64,000 nucleotides of DNA from contig CAWIJL010000018.1 in NCBI GenBank assembly GCA_963836405.1, positions 186,001-250,000 on the forward strand, read 5' to 3'. This stretch comes from CAWIJJ01 sp963836405. GTDB taxonomy: Bacteria; Acidobacteriota; Terriglobia; Bryobacterales; Bryobacteraceae. The notes beneath the pieces are model-generated. The model did not search any database. It was not told the origin of the DNA and saw nothing but the letters and a program-made list of their open reading frames with translations. Made by a program: the position numbers and the translations under genes. Positions 1 to 11,175 of this stretch are shown here, in pieces; position 1 is the first letter of the stretch, and every line of letters begins with the position of its first letter.

Positions 1-40
1 GACGAACCGGCGCCACGCCGGGAGCCAGCTTCCCAATGCG

Positions 41-1357
41 ATGAATGTTACAACTCTGGGGTTACTCGAAAAAGTACGGACCAGCTTCTGGTTTATCCCT
101 TCCGGGATGGTGCTGGGAGCCGCCGCCCTGTCGGTGGTCGGGATCCACGTGGACAACGCAATCAGGGGCAAAGTGATCGAGAAGCTAGGCTGGTTTTACG
201 CGGGCGGACCCGAGGGAGCCCGCGCGGTGCTGGCCGCCATAGCTGGCTCTATGATCACGGTTGCCGGCGTCGTTTTTTCGATCACGGTGGTGCTGCTTTC
301 GCTCGCCTCGCAACAGTTCGGACCTCGCATTCTCCGGACTTTCATCCGCGACCGGTCGAATCAGGTGGTGCTCGGAAGTTTCGTTGCGACCTTCGTCTAT
401 TGCCTTCTGGTTCTCCGCACGGTTCGCGGCACGCAATCGACGGACTTCGTACCGTACATCTCCGTCACTTTCGGAATTCTGCTGGCTGTGGCCAGCATTG
501 GAGTCCTGATCTTCTTCGTTCATTACGCCGCCGAGTCGATCCAGGCCTCCAGTCTCATCGCGGCCGTGGGGCGGGAACTCGAGGGCGCCATCGACAGCCT
601 GTATCCGGATCAGATCGGCAGCGGCGACGGTGAGGGCGCGGAGCCGAAATTCCAGTTTGCGGGCACTGAGACCGCAGTGCCCAGCCTCGAGACGGGCTAC
701 GTCCAGTTCATCGATGGCGACGAGTTGTTGAAGTTGGCGGTCGAACACAGCCTGGTGATCGAAGTTGCCGCGAATCCCGGAGACTTCGTCCGCACGGGCG
801 ACAGCCTGGTTCGCATCGAGCCGGGCCGCGGGCTGGACGACAAAGTCTGCGGCGCATTGCGCGGAACCTTTGGGCTTGGTGAACGCAGGACGGCCACGCA
901 GGATATCGACTTCCTGTTCCGGCAGCTAACCGAGATCGCGGTTCGCGCGCTGTCGCCTGGAATCAACGATCCGTTTACCGCTATTGAGTGTCTGGACCGG
1001 CTCAGCGCCGCCCTGAGCCGCCTCGCCGGCAGGACAATCCCCTCGGGGCACAGGCGGGACGAGCAGGGTCACATCCGAGTCATCACCAGGCCGGTTACGT
1101 TCGCGGAAATGGCGCGGACCTCGCTTGGATCGGTCCGGCGCTACGGCGAAACCCACGAGATGGTGATCAGCCGCCTCATGGAGGCGATTCGCGACATGGC
1201 GCCTTTCATTCGCCGCGACGAGGATCGCGACGCGCTTGCCGAAGAGGCGCGACACGCGCTCGATGCCTCTGCGCGCTGGAGCGACGAATGGTCGCGGCGC
1301 CGGATCGAGCGCGAATACCAGGCGGTGTTCACCGCTTTCACGCACGAGCCTGTGTAA
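41..1357 (+). CDS. DUF2254 family membrane protein
   Basis: A 438-residue protein that matches the DUF2254 family, a group of predicted inner-membrane proteins with no settled function. The N-terminal 170 residues hold about four hydrophobic segments (near residues 18-35, 60-90, 108-130 and 140-165), and the conserved stretch around 'ASQQFGPRILRTFIRD' follows the second. The remaining 260 residues are soluble and contain the family's 'ALSPGINDPFTAIECLDRL' region. Family length is usually about 420-450 residues, so the gene looks complete. It converges on the cytochrome gene with only 3 bases between the two stops. No promoter is visible because the window starts 40 bases upstream. Confidence 0.85.
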   Translation: MNVTTLGLLEKVRTSFWFIPSGMVLGAAALSVVGIHVDNAIRGKVIEKLGWFYAGGPEGARAVLAAIAGSMITVAGVVFSITVVLLSLASQQFGPRILRTFIRDRSNQVVLGSFVATFVYCLLVLRTVRGTQSTDFVPYISVTFGILLAVASIGVLIFFVHYAAESIQASSLIAAVGRELEGAIDSLYPDQIGSGDGEGAEPKFQFAGTETAVPSLETGYVQFIDGDELLKLAVEHSLVIEVAANPGDFVRTGDSLVRIEPGRGLDDKVCGALRGTFGLGERRTATQDIDFLFRQLTEIAVRALSPGINDPFTAIECLDRLSAALSRLAGRTIPSGHRRDEQGHIRVITRPVTFAEMARTSLGSVRRYGETHEMVISRLMEAIRDMAPFIRRDEDRDALAEEARHALDASARWSDEWSRRRIEREYQAVFTAFTHEPV

Positions 1358-1360
1358 GGC

Positions 1361-1903
1361 TCACTGCCGGCTCGATACCGGGACTTCGTCGCGCTGCGAC
1401 AACAGTTGCTGAACGGAGGCCGGCAGCTCGTGCGCGCGGGATAACAGCAGGCTGACTTCCCATAGTTGCCGGTCTGAATACGCCTTATCGAACGCCGGCA
1501 TTCCGGTCAGCCGGATGCCGTTCTTCACCACCCAGTGCGTCTCGCCTACCGGATCGTCCGTCACGCCCTTGCCGCTCAGCAGCTCTGGGGGCTTCGGGTA
1601 CATGCCCTCCTGAACCTTCGTTTTGCCTTGGCCCGGAAGGCTGTGGCAGAAGGCGCAGGAGGAGCGGTAGAGCCGCGCTCCGGCCAGCAGGTTGGCCTCT
1701 GTGGGCTCTATGGGTGCGGCGGTATCCGCGGCGCCTTCCACCTGTGCGTGCAAAGCATGATGCGAAAGATATCGCTCGAACGGCATCGGCGCGGCCGAGA
1801 CGCTGGCGGGTGCAATCCCGAGCAGGAAGTATCCGAAGACCAAAATCAGGACGCCCGCCACGCCCGCAATCGCGCCCAGCACGAACATCTTCCAACCCGA
1901 CAT
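1361..1903 (-). CDS. Membrane-anchored class I cytochrome c
   Basis: A 180-residue protein with an uncleaved or signal-type hydrophobic N-terminus (residues 6-26, 'FVLGAIAGVAGVLILVFGYF') followed by a single haem-c domain. The haem-binding motif is SSCAFCHS (CxxCH) and the distal ligand is probably the Met in 'TGMPAFDKAYSD'. It would carry electrons on the periplasmic side of the membrane. The start at 1903 was chosen because an AAGGAG ribosome site precedes it; the open frame extends further upstream without such support. It faces convergently toward the DUF2254 gene. Its redox partner cannot be told from the context. Confidence 0.85.
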   Translation of the reverse strand: MSGWKMFVLGAIAGVAGVLILVFGYFLLGIAPASVSAAPMPFERYLSHHALHAQVEGAADTAAPIEPTEANLLAGARLYRSSCAFCHSLPGQGKTKVQEGMYPKPPELLSGKGVTDDPVGETHWVVKNGIRLTGMPAFDKAYSDRQLWEVSLLLSRAHELPASVQQLLSQRDEVPVSSRQ

Positions 1904-2175
1904 GTATTCGCTCCTTGACCCCACTAAAAGTATTTCACGGGCCTGTCCCGCGCATCCGTTAAGTTCATGACATGAGCCGCTCCGGCCCGTGTGCGCGATC
2001 ACTCCGCTCTAAGTAATTCATAGCTTGTGGGGATGCGCATAGACCCGCCAGGCAGTTACCCTGAGATCAGCAGCGTCATCACCGCGCCAGATAAAGGAAA
2101 AATCGTACGTTTCGCGCCCGTGACAAGGCCTCGTACCCCGAAGTTATCCGATACAGACAGAACGGAAAGTGACTT

Positions 2176-2876
2176 ATGGCTCCTCCTGTATGGCTGGAAA
2201 ATGTGGCTGTCGTTTCGCTGCTGGCGGCCGTGTGCTCTGCCGCGATTATCGGTTCCGACATCGTGCGCGGAAACAGGCAGCACATGTGGATCATGGACGT
2301 CGTCTGGCCTGTGACCGCGTTGTGGTCGGGGCCCGTGGGCTTGTGGGCGTACTTCCATTTCGGCCGGAAGACGACGCACCAGCGGGTTGAAGAAGCGAAA
2401 AAGCGGGGTGGAAAAAACCCCGGCATGGAACGGCCGAAACCCGAGGCGGTGGCGATCGCCGCCTCGCATTGCGGCGCCGGCTGCTCGCTCGGCGACCTCA
2501 TCGCCGAGTGGATCCACTTCGCCGTGCCTTTTACCATCGCCGGTGTGGCCATGTTCGGCGCATGGGCCATCGACTTCATTTGCGCCTATCTGCTCGGTGT
2601 CGCCTTTCAGTACTTCACCATCGCTCCCATGCGAAATCTCGGTTTTCGCGAGGGGCTGGTTCAGGCGATCAAGGCGGACACGTTGTCGCTCACGGCCTGG
2701 CAGGTGGGTATGTACGGTTGGATGGCCATCGTGCGGTTCGGGATCTTTCGGAGGAGTTGGCGAAAACCGATCCGGCCTTCTGGTTCATGATGCAGATCGC
2801 GATGGCGGCCGGATTTCTGACCTCCTATCCGGTGAACTGGTGGCTGCTGAGCAAGGGCATCAAGGAAAAGATGTAG
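2176..2876 (+). pseudogene. DUF4396 membrane protein, split by one frameshift
   Basis: Two overlapping frames together encode one DUF4396-type protein of about 233 residues. The first frame carries the N-terminal helices and the conserved 'SHCGAGCSLGDLIAEW' segment up to 'YGWMAIVRFGIF'. The second frame continues with 'EELAKTDPAFWFMMQIAMAAGFLTSYPVNWWLL', which is the normal family C-terminus. The switch lies near 2740-2752 and equals one missing base. Neither half is degraded otherwise, so a sequencing deletion is at least as likely as a real mutation. Function of the family is unknown. The start has a GGAAAG ribosome site. Confidence 0.75.
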
Positions 2877-2975
2877 CTTGTTGGTTCACCGGATCAGACT
2901 GGCGCAGGTTCACAGGAGTCGGGTCCGCGAACAGGTCACCACCTCATCGCGAGCCTCTCGTGTTCGCAGGCCGGA

Positions 2976-3086
2976 TTAGTCTTGAAGCGACCCCTGCATG
3001 TAGAAGTACACCCCGATCGACATCAGCAACACTAAAGCCGCCAGCGCAACGATGACCCGGATGAGTACCGGCTTTCTAAGTTCCAC
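2976..3086 (-). CDS. Putative 36-residue single-pass membrane peptide
   Basis: A short frame starting with GTG encodes a basic N-terminus (VELRKP), one strongly hydrophobic helix (about residues 7-27) and a short polar tail ending in LQD. This is the layout of a tiny inner-membrane protein. AGGA lies about 12 bases upstream, which is weak support for the start. No family is recognised. It lies alone in the 305-base gap between the DUF4396 gene and yihY, where nothing else is seen. It may be spurious. Confidence 0.35.
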   Translation of the reverse strand: MELRKPVLIRVIVALAALVLLMSIGVYFYMQGSLQD

Positions 3087-3181
3087 GATTACTATGCTAT
3101 TCCTGCCGCCCTGTGGCTGACGGCCGGGCACCCTCGTCGGTATCGTTCCGACCATTGCCGCAGGCGGTCGAGCGGAGTTAC

Positions 3182-4084
3182 TTAGCCGCGGACCTCCTGC
3201 TCCGTTCGGACTATATGCACAGCGCCGGGTTCGGGTTCAATCGTGCGGCCGTGGTTGGCGGCCCATACCTGCGTAAACTCAGCGCCCAGCAGGAAAATCA
3301 TGGCGGAATAGTAGGTCCACACCAAAATCAGCGCGAGCGACCCGGCCGCGCCATAAGGGCTGAGCACGTCGCTTCGTCCGATATACAGCCCCACCAGGTA
3401 CTTGCCCAAAACGAACAGAATCGCCGTCACTACCGCGCCGATGCTCACGTCTCGCCACTCCACCTGTGCATCCGGCAGCACTTTGTACAGCGCGCCGAAA
3501 AGCCCCGTGAAGACTGCGAAGGACAGCACGGCGCTCGCGAACCGGAGCAAGCCGCCGGAGAGGAAGTCGGGCAGATAGCCGGTCAGGACGTCGCCAAAAG
3601 CGCTCATGGCCGCGCTCAGTGCCAGGGAAACCAGCAGCAGAAAACCGATGGCAAGGATCATTCCGAACGAGAGCACTCTCTTCAGGATGAAGTTCTTGAG
3701 GCCGTTGGTCGCCGGGTCCGGTTTCACGTCCCACGCGCGGTTCAACGACGATTGCAGCTGGGCGAACGCGGTGGTGGCGGCAAATGCGACGGCGGCCACC
3801 CCCAGGATCGTCGCAATCAGCCCGGAGCCGGACAGGCTCACCTGCGCGATCATGGTCTCCACCTGCTGGGCCGCACGCGGTCCGATCAGCCCCCCGATCT
3901 GGTCTTCGATTCTTCCCTGCACCGCCGCCCGCCCGAAGATGGAGCCCACCGTCGTGATCACGACCACGAGCAGCGCGGGAAGGGAAAAGACCGTGTAATA
4001 CGCCAGTGCCGCGGCCATCGACGGGCAGTCGTCGTCGATAAATTCCTGCACCGTCTTTTTCAGTGTCGACAGAAAAATGTTCAT
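3182..4084 (-). CDS. YihY/BrkB-type inner-membrane protein
   Basis: A 300-residue protein of the YihY (formerly 'ribonuclease BN', BrkB) family. The N-terminal pattern 'DDDCPSMAAALAYYTVFSLPALLVVVI' is diagnostic, and about six membrane segments follow, ending near residue 270 with 'FLLGAEFTQVWAA'. The length matches the family. These proteins are integral inner-membrane proteins; the old RNase claim is not supported, and a role in envelope transport or stress is only suspected. The start is preceded by AGAAGGG. The gene is transcribed alone, divergently from the sulfatase. Confidence 0.9.
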   Translation of the reverse strand: MNIFLSTLKKTVQEFIDDDCPSMAAALAYYTVFSLPALLVVVITTVGSIFGRAAVQGRIEDQIGGLIGPRAAQQVETMIAQVSLSGSGLIATILGVAAVAFAATTAFAQLQSSLNRAWDVKPDPATNGLKNFILKRVLSFGMILAIGFLLLVSLALSAAMSAFGDVLTGYLPDFLSGGLLRFASAVLSFAVFTGLFGALYKVLPDAQVEWRDVSIGAVVTAILFVLGKYLVGLYIGRSDVLSPYGAAGSLALILVWTYYSAMIFLLGAEFTQVWAANHGRTIEPEPGAVHIVRTEQEVRG

Positions 4085-4267
4085 GCCCTTCTATACTGAT
4101 AACGCCGTCCGTCGTGGCCGTCCAAGCCATGGCGCTCCACCGGCGCCTGCCGATTGAGCGTTTGCACACCGCGGCTGCCCGCGAAACGTGAGAAGTCGCG
4201 GGTACGGCGCCATTTGAACCGGCGCCGTTCTCCGGGTATGCTGGTTGCCGGAAATGGGGCTGACATC

Positions 4268-5651
4268 ATGAATACCGACCGAAGAAGCTTTTTGCGGCTG
4301 GGGGCCCTCGGCGCCTCCGGCCTGGCGCTGCCCTCCGTGCTCCCGGGCCAGCCAAAGAAGCCGAACTTCGTCATCATCTTCCTCGACGATTCCGGCTATG
4401 CGCGATTTCCGGCCCTTCGGGCATACCGAATATCCGACGCCGAACGCCGAGCGGCTCGCCGCGAAGGATGCCGGTTCACGAATTTCTACGTGCCCCAGGC
4501 GGTCTGTTCGGCCTCGCGTTCCGCGCTGCTCAGCGGATGCTACCCGGGCCGGACCAAGGTCTTCGGCGCGCATGCGCCCGGCGCGCGCGGCCTCGATCCG
4601 ACTTTCGCCACGCTCGGCCAGGTGCTGAAGCCCGCCGGCTACCGCACCGCGGTATTCGGGAAGTGGCACATCGGCGACCAGCCCGACACCCGTCCGCCGG
4701 CGCGCGGCTTCGACGAATCCTGCGGCCTGATGTACTCCAACGACATGTGGGAGTTCCATCCGGAAAACCCGCAGGCCTACCGCAAGTATCCTCTGCATTT
4801 CTGGGAAAACGGCAAAGTGAAGATCGAGCGCGTGCTGCCCGAACACCAGAACATGCTCACCACCTGGTATACCGAGCATGCCGTCGATTTCATCGGCCGC
4901 GCGAAGGACAATCCGTTCCTGCTCTACGTTCCCCACTCCATGCCGCACGTGCCCCTGTATTGCAGCGACAAGTTCCGGGGTAAGTCCGGCAAAGGGCTCT
5001 ATGGGGACGTGATCGATAGAGATGGACTGGTCTGTCGGCGAGATCATGAAGGCGCTGAGAACGGCCAAGGTCGACGACAACACGCTGGTCATGCTCTCAT
5101 CGGACAACGGCCCCTGGACCTCGTACGGCAATCATGCCGGCAAGACGCCGTTCCGCGAGGCCAAGGGCACCGGCTTCGACGGCGGCATCCGCAGCGCCTG
5201 CATCCTGCGCTATCCGGGCCGGATCAAAGCCGGAACGGTTTCCAGCCGGATGTTCGGCTCCATCGACATCCTGCCCACCATGGCGGGCCTCGCCGGCGCC
5301 GCGCTGCCCGAGAACCCCATCGACGGGCTGGACGTCTGGGACCTGATTACCAACAAGCCCGGCGCCAAAAATCCGCACGACTATTACGCCTTCTGCACCA
5401 ACCGCAAATTCGAAGGTGTGATCAGCGGCGACGGCCACTGGAAGCTGCACCTTCCGCACGAGTACCGCACGTTGATCCAGGCCGGCCACGACGGCTCGGC
5501 GGGCAAGTACCGGCAGGAGGGCATCGAGCTATCGCTGTTCGACATGGAAGAGGACCCGTACGAAACCACCAACGTGATCGCCCGATTTCCCGAGGTCGCC
5601 GCCCGGCTGAAGGCCTACGCCGACGAACACAAACGCCAGTTTTATAATTGA
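4268..5651 (+). pseudogene. Tat-exported arylsulfatase, three indels
   Basis: A type I sulfatase of about 460 residues. The N-terminus has a twin-arginine export signal (TDRRSFLRLGALGASGLALP). The catalytic core shows the metal-binding 'FLDDSGY', the formylglycine motif C-S-A-S-R in 'VCSASRSALLSG' and the 'GKWHIG' signature. Near 5018 an extra base moves the reading to another frame, which then runs cleanly from 'EMDWSVGEIMKALRTA' to 'DEHKRQFYN'. Earlier, between about 4400 and 4465, two opposite indels put some 20 residues out of frame; the correct text, 'DFRPFGHTEYPTPNAERLAA', is readable in the neighbouring frame. The enzyme would hydrolyse sulfate esters of polysaccharides outside the cytoplasm. 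Confidence 0.85.
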
Positions 5652-5721
5652 AATGCCCGAAGCAGCCGCGCGCCGGGCGGCGGTATCCTTTGATCAGACG
5701 ATGTTGCTTTCGGGTTTTTTC

Positions 5722-5730
5722 TGTTATAGT
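5722..5730 (+). promoter_or_regulatory. Extended -10 promoter of the CBS gene
   Basis: TGTTATAGT provides an extended -10 (TG-n-TATAGT) 26 bases before the CBS start codon. No good -35 is visible, which is usual for extended -10 promoters. A strong ribosome site, GTAGGAGGGG, lies between it and the ATG. Confidence 0.5.
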
Positions 5731-5756
5731 GCCCGATACCGTGTAGGAGGGGTGAC

Positions 5757-6182
5757 ATGTCCCGAGTTCGAGATATCGTCCGAAATCGCGATCTTTTCTC
5801 CGTGGAAGAGACTGATACCGTGGCCGATGTGGCGCGCCGCATGGCGGAACTTCGTGTCGGAGCCATCCTGGTGCTGAAAGACGGTGAGTTGCGGGGCGTC
5901 TTCAGTGAACGCGACCTGATGAACCGCGTGGTGCTCGAAGGGCGGGATCCGCGGGAGACCCTCATCGCGCAGGTCATGAGCACCCACCTGGCAACCGTGG
6001 ATGAGATGGCCAGCCTGGAAGAGGCCATGGAGTTGATGCACAGCCATGGCTGCCGGCACCTGCCGGTGACCAGCGGCTCCCGGGTGCTCGCTTTCCTTTC
6101 GATGCGCGACCTGATGCACTTCGAACTGGCGCGAAAGACCGAGGAACTGCATCATATGAGGACGTACATCGCTGGATCGTGA
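5757..6182 (+). CDS. Two-CBS-domain protein
   Basis: A 141-residue protein made of two CBS repeats (roughly residues 7-62 and 70-128) with typical 'DTVADVARRMAELRVGAILVL' and 'HGCRHLPVTSGSRVLAFLSMRDLM' stretches. Such stand-alone CBS pairs bind adenosine nucleotides or NAD and act as sensors in the cytoplasm. No catalytic domain is attached. The start is set by GTAGGAGGGG seven bases upstream. Its stop overlaps the GTG start of the CbiX-like gene, so the two are probably co-translated. Confidence 0.9.
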   Translation: MSRVRDIVRNRDLFSVEETDTVADVARRMAELRVGAILVLKDGELRGVFSERDLMNRVVLEGRDPRETLIAQVMSTHLATVDEMASLEEAMELMHSHGCRHLPVTSGSRVLAFLSMRDLMHFELARKTEELHHMRTYIAGS

Positions 6183-6541
6183 CCACCGGGATCGTGATTT
6201 TCGCGCATGGGTCACGGGTCGAATCCGCCAATGAGGCGGTTCGGTCCGTGGCTGCGGCCCTCAAGCAGGCAGGCGGTTACACGCACGTGGAAGCGGCATT
6301 CCTCGAATTGGGCAAGCCCGATCTCGACGGCGCGGTGGCCCGGCTGGCAGCCGCCGGCGTTGCCAAGGTGCTGGTTATCCCCTATTTCCTGACCCTCGGA
6401 ACTCATCTGGAGCGCGACTTGCCTGTTCTTTTAAAGCGGGTGGCTCGGGTCCATTCGGGCGTTGAAATTGCCGCTACCCGGCCGCTCGATGGACATCCGG
6501 CGCTGGTGGACATTCTGCTGGACCGGTCGCGTGAGCCCTAA
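6179..6541 (+). CDS. CbiX/SirB-type sirohydrochlorin chelatase
   Basis: A 120-residue short-form CbiX protein. It has the N-terminal 'IVIFAHGSR' motif with metal-binding His10 and a second conserved histidine in 'TLGTHLERDLP' (His76). The family inserts cobalt, nickel or iron into sirohydrochlorin on the way to cobalamin, F430 or siroheme. A single-domain CbiX of this size works as a homodimer. The GTG start overlaps the stop of the CBS gene by four bases. No other tetrapyrrole gene lies in the window, so the metal cannot be inferred from context; a NikR homologue at 14.7 kb is only circumstantial. Confidence 0.85.
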   Translation: MTTGIVIFAHGSRVESANEAVRSVAAALKQAGGYTHVEAAFLELGKPDLDGAVARLAAAGVAKVLVIPYFLTLGTHLERDLPVLLKRVARVHSGVEIAATRPLDGHPALVDILLDRSREP

Positions 6542-6544
6542 AAA

Positions 6545-6565
6545 TCTGAGTATCTTTCACTCAAC
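6545..6565. promoter_or_regulatory. HAIR operator for HspR
   Basis: The inverted repeat TGAGT-N7-ACTCA lies inside 6545-6565 and matches the HAIR element bound by HspR (consensus CTTGAGT-N7-ACTCAAG) at 11 of 14 arm positions. It sits 6 bases upstream of the dnaK -35 box, and an hspR gene closes the same operon. The site and the regulator together strongly suggest autoregulated heat-shock control. No CIRCE element is present. Confidence 0.8.
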
Positions 6566-6571
6566 CAATAC

Positions 6572-6600
6572 TTGACAAGCTCCCACTAAAGTTTCATAAT
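6572..6600 (+). promoter_or_regulatory. Sigma-70 promoter of dnaK-dnaJ-hspR
   Basis: A perfect -35 TTGACA (6572-6577) and a -10 CATAAT (6595-6600, one mismatch to TATAAT) are separated by exactly 17 bases. This is the best-looking promoter in the window. The adjoining HAIR site would let HspR block RNA polymerase. Confidence 0.8.
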
Positions 6601-6674
6601 GGTTCTGTGCTAACCGGCCGCCCTCCGGCGGCAGTAGTCGTAAGCTCATCACGAGGGAGGCTTTAAGAGAATCA

Positions 6675-8600
<1,926 letters not shown>

Positions 8601-8681
8601 ACGCGGATCGGGTGGGGCGGGCGCGGGCCCGCTCCACCCGTTTCCGGCGGCGCGCAGGCGTCCGCTTTTTCCAGGCAACGT

Positions 8682-9860
8682 ATGTCAGCTCCCAAGCACG
8701 ACTATTACGAAACCCTCGGTGTGGCGAGGAAAGCCTCGGCCGACGAGATCCGGAAGGCTTACCGCAAATTGGCGCGGAAGCACCATCCCGACCTCAACCC
8801 GGGCGACAAGTCCGCCGAGGATCGCTTCAAGAATGTTCAGGAAGCCTATGATATTCTGAGCGATTCCAAGAAGCGGCAGATGTACGACCAGTTCGGGTTT
8901 TATTCGGAAAATGGGTTTGCCGGAGCGGGGCCTTCCGCAGGGAGCGGCTCGGCGCCGCACCCGGGCATGGACTTTAGCGGCTTCGATTTCTCGGACTTCA
9001 CCTCCAGCGGCGGTGCTGCCGGAGCAGGAAGGCGGACCGAAGGCGGCGGAGGCGGGTTTCGGGACATCTTTTCGCAGTTTTTCGGCGGACGGGGCGGAGC
9101 GCCCCAACCGGAGCCGGAAAAGGGCGGCGATCTCGAATACGTGATGGACATCGACTTCTGGCAAGCCATCAAGGGCACTCAGGCGCGGGTCAATATCACT
9201 CGGTACGATGTCTGCGAAACCTGCCACGGGTCGGGCTCGACCGGTTCGGGCGAAGTCACCTGTCCGCAGTGTAAAGGAACCGGGAACGTCACCCAGATGG
9301 CGGGCGCGATGAAATTCAACCTGACCTGTCCCCGATGCGGCGGCAGCGGACGGCTGCGGAACGCCTGTCCTACGTGCGGCGGCGACGGGCGCGTGCCCAG
9401 GACCGAAACCGTGGAGGTGCGGATTCCGCCGGGGGCGCGCAACGGGTCGCGGCTGCGGGTGCCCGGCAAGGGAAACGCGGGTAGCATGGGAGCTCCTCCC
9501 GGAGATCTGTACATCAACACGCGCGTCGAGGAACACGCATTTTTTCAACGCGAAGGGGATAATATCGAGATCCAGGTGCCTGTGGCAGTGTGGGAAGCGG
9601 CCCTCGGTTCCAAAATCGAGGTTCCCACTATCGACGGCCGCACCCTGCTCAAGATTCCGCAGGGAACGCGAAACGGCCAGCGCTTCCGGCTGCGGGAAAA
9701 AGGTGTGCTGAACTCGCGCACCAACCAGCGGGGCGACCAGATCGTGGAAGTTTCGATCGCGGCGCCCGATCCGAGAGACGAGGAGACCCGCGAATTATTG
9801 CGCAAGCTCTCCAAACTCCATCCGGAGGACCCGCGCGCCGAAATCTGGCCCAAGCTGTAA
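8682..9860 (+). CDS. dnaJ: Co-chaperone DnaJ (type I Hsp40)
   Basis: A 392-residue DnaJ. The J domain (residues 5-70) has the HPD motif at 35-37. A long Gly/Ser/Phe-rich linker follows (about 75-140). The zinc domain shows four CxxCxGxG-type repeats: CETCHGSG, CPQCKGTG, CPRCGGSG and CPTCGGDG. The C-terminal substrate-binding sandwich completes the protein. It stimulates DnaK ATP hydrolysis and delivers unfolded clients. It lies 81 bases after dnaK and 20 bases before hspR, in one operon. Confidence 0.97.
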   Translation: MSAPKHDYYETLGVARKASADEIRKAYRKLARKHHPDLNPGDKSAEDRFKNVQEAYDILSDSKKRQMYDQFGFYSENGFAGAGPSAGSGSAPHPGMDFSGFDFSDFTSSGGAAGAGRRTEGGGGGFRDIFSQFFGGRGGAPQPEPEKGGDLEYVMDIDFWQAIKGTQARVNITRYDVCETCHGSGSTGSGEVTCPQCKGTGNVTQMAGAMKFNLTCPRCGGSGRLRNACPTCGGDGRVPRTETVEVRIPPGARNGSRLRVPGKGNAGSMGAPPGDLYINTRVEEHAFFQREGDNIEIQVPVAVWEAALGSKIEVPTIDGRTLLKIPQGTRNGQRFRLREKGVLNSRTNQRGDQIVEVSIAAPDPRDEETRELLRKLSKLHPEDPRAEIWPKL

Positions 9861-9880
9861 GTATCTGGAGGGATTGAGGA

Positions 9881-10282
9881 ATGGCGAAGTCCAAATCCAA
9901 AGCGGCTTACATGATTTCGGCGGTCGCCGAGCAGTACTCGATTCATCCTCAGACATTGCGTCTGTACGAACGGGAGGGGTTACTCAAACCGTCGCGCAGC
10001 GATGGCAACACCCGGCTCTACACCGACGAAGACCTGGAGCGGCTCGAGGTGATTCTCCACCTCACCCGCGACTTGGGCGTGAATCTGGCCGGGGTTGAGA
10101 TCATTCTGAACATGCGGAGCCGGATGGGGGAGATGCAGGCGCAGATCCAGGAGTTCATCGCCACGCTCAATCGTGAACTGGCCGCCCGTTCCGGACGAAG
10201 CCCGGAAGCCGAGGAACGAAACTGCCTGATTCCGGTGATCCAGGCCCGTCCACCAGTACCTATGACCCGAAAGAACCGTTAA
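9881..10282 (+). CDS. hspR: MerR-family heat-shock repressor HspR
   Basis: A 133-residue MerR-type regulator. The winged helix-turn-helix segment reads 'YMISAVAEQYSIHPQTLRLYEREGLLKPSRSDGNTRLYTDEDLERL' (shown here only as a landmark across residues 10-55), followed by a short coiled coil near residues 80-105. Its position directly after dnaK-dnaJ and the HAIR operator in front of dnaK identify it as HspR. In known cases HspR uses DnaK as co-repressor and is titrated during heat stress. The start is preceded by GGAGGGATTGAGGA. Confidence 0.93.
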   Translation: MAKSKSKAAYMISAVAEQYSIHPQTLRLYEREGLLKPSRSDGNTRLYTDEDLERLEVILHLTRDLGVNLAGVEIILNMRSRMGEMQAQIQEFIATLNRELAARSGRSPEAEERNCLIPVIQARPPVPMTRKNR

Positions 10283-10344
10283 CGTTCCATTTACAACACC
10301 CCACTACATCGCGCTACCATAGGCGCGCAGTTCCTACGCACTTC

Positions 10345-11016
10345 ATGCTGGACGCTCATCGCCGCGCCACGATAGCCTATGCTGCTCCGTTTGCAGCCTT
10401 CGTCCTGATGCTGGGGCTGGAGCGTGTGCTGCCACTGCCGCCCGGTATCTACTATCCCTTCCGGTTTGTGCTGGTGGCGGTACTTCTGGCAACCGTGTCG
10501 CGCGGAATACTGCCGTGGCCGCCCTCGCGATTTTGGGCGAGTGCCGCCGTGGGAGCCCTGGTATTCGTGGTGTGGATCGCCCCGGACCTGCTTTTCGGAT
10601 ATCGCGATTCCTGGCTCTTCTCGAATGCCCTGACCGGCAGAGCGGAAAGTTCGATTCCGGAGGGTCTGCGGCGGACCCTGTGGTTTCCAGTGCTGCGCTC
10701 CATCAGTTGCACCCTGCTGGTGCCGGTAGTCGAAGAACTTTTCTGGCGCGGCTGGTTGATCCGGTGGCTTGCCGGCCACCATTTCACAAAGGTGCCATAC
10801 ACCACTTACGTACCTTCCGCGTTCTGGATTGTGGCTTTTCTCTTCGCCTCCGAGCACGGTCCGTACTGGGAAGTCGGTTTGCTCGCCGGAGTGATTTACA
10901 ACTGGTGGCTGATTCGCACCGGGAACCTGGCCGACACGATCGTGGCGCACGGCGTGACGAACGGGATTCTATCTGTTTACATCCTTCTCTCCGGCCACTG
11001 GCAATACTGGCTATAA
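10345..11016 (+). CDS. CAAX-protease-related (CPBP) intramembrane protein
   Basis: A 223-residue integral membrane protein with about seven hydrophobic segments. The CPBP (Abi/Rce1-like) catalytic motifs are all visible: EE at 130-131 with Arg135 (EExxxR), 'FASEH' with His171, and His202 with Asn206 (HxxxN). The sequence most resembles the subgroup called 'CAAX prenyl protease-related protein' that is linked in other bacteria to exosortase systems. No exosortase or PEP-CTERM gene is seen here. The substrate is unknown. Confidence 0.85.
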   Translation: MLDAHRRATIAYAAPFAAFVLMLGLERVLPLPPGIYYPFRFVLVAVLLATVSRGILPWPPSRFWASAAVGALVFVVWIAPDLLFGYRDSWLFSNALTGRAESSIPEGLRRTLWFPVLRSISCTLLVPVVEELFWRGWLIRWLAGHHFTKVPYTTYVPSAFWIVAFLFASEHGPYWEVGLLAGVIYNWWLIRTGNLADTIVAHGVTNGILSVYILLSGHWQYWL

Positions 11017-11175
11017 CCGAATCGCTCGCCGGCACGTCACACAATTTGGACAGGTGATGCGAAGTTTTCCTTCTCCCTGTCTCCGGCTCCGGAGCGCGGC
11101 ACGTCGGGCCCCGCGCTCCGTGAGCTCCATTCTCTTCCGGCGTAACTGCCGCTCCCGCTAAAATAGAAGTACCTC

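Noticed and set aside
6541..6674. CIRCE element for HrcA control of dnaK
   Set aside because: No TTAGCACTC-N9-GAGTGCTAA is present; the HAIR repeat and hspR explain the regulation.
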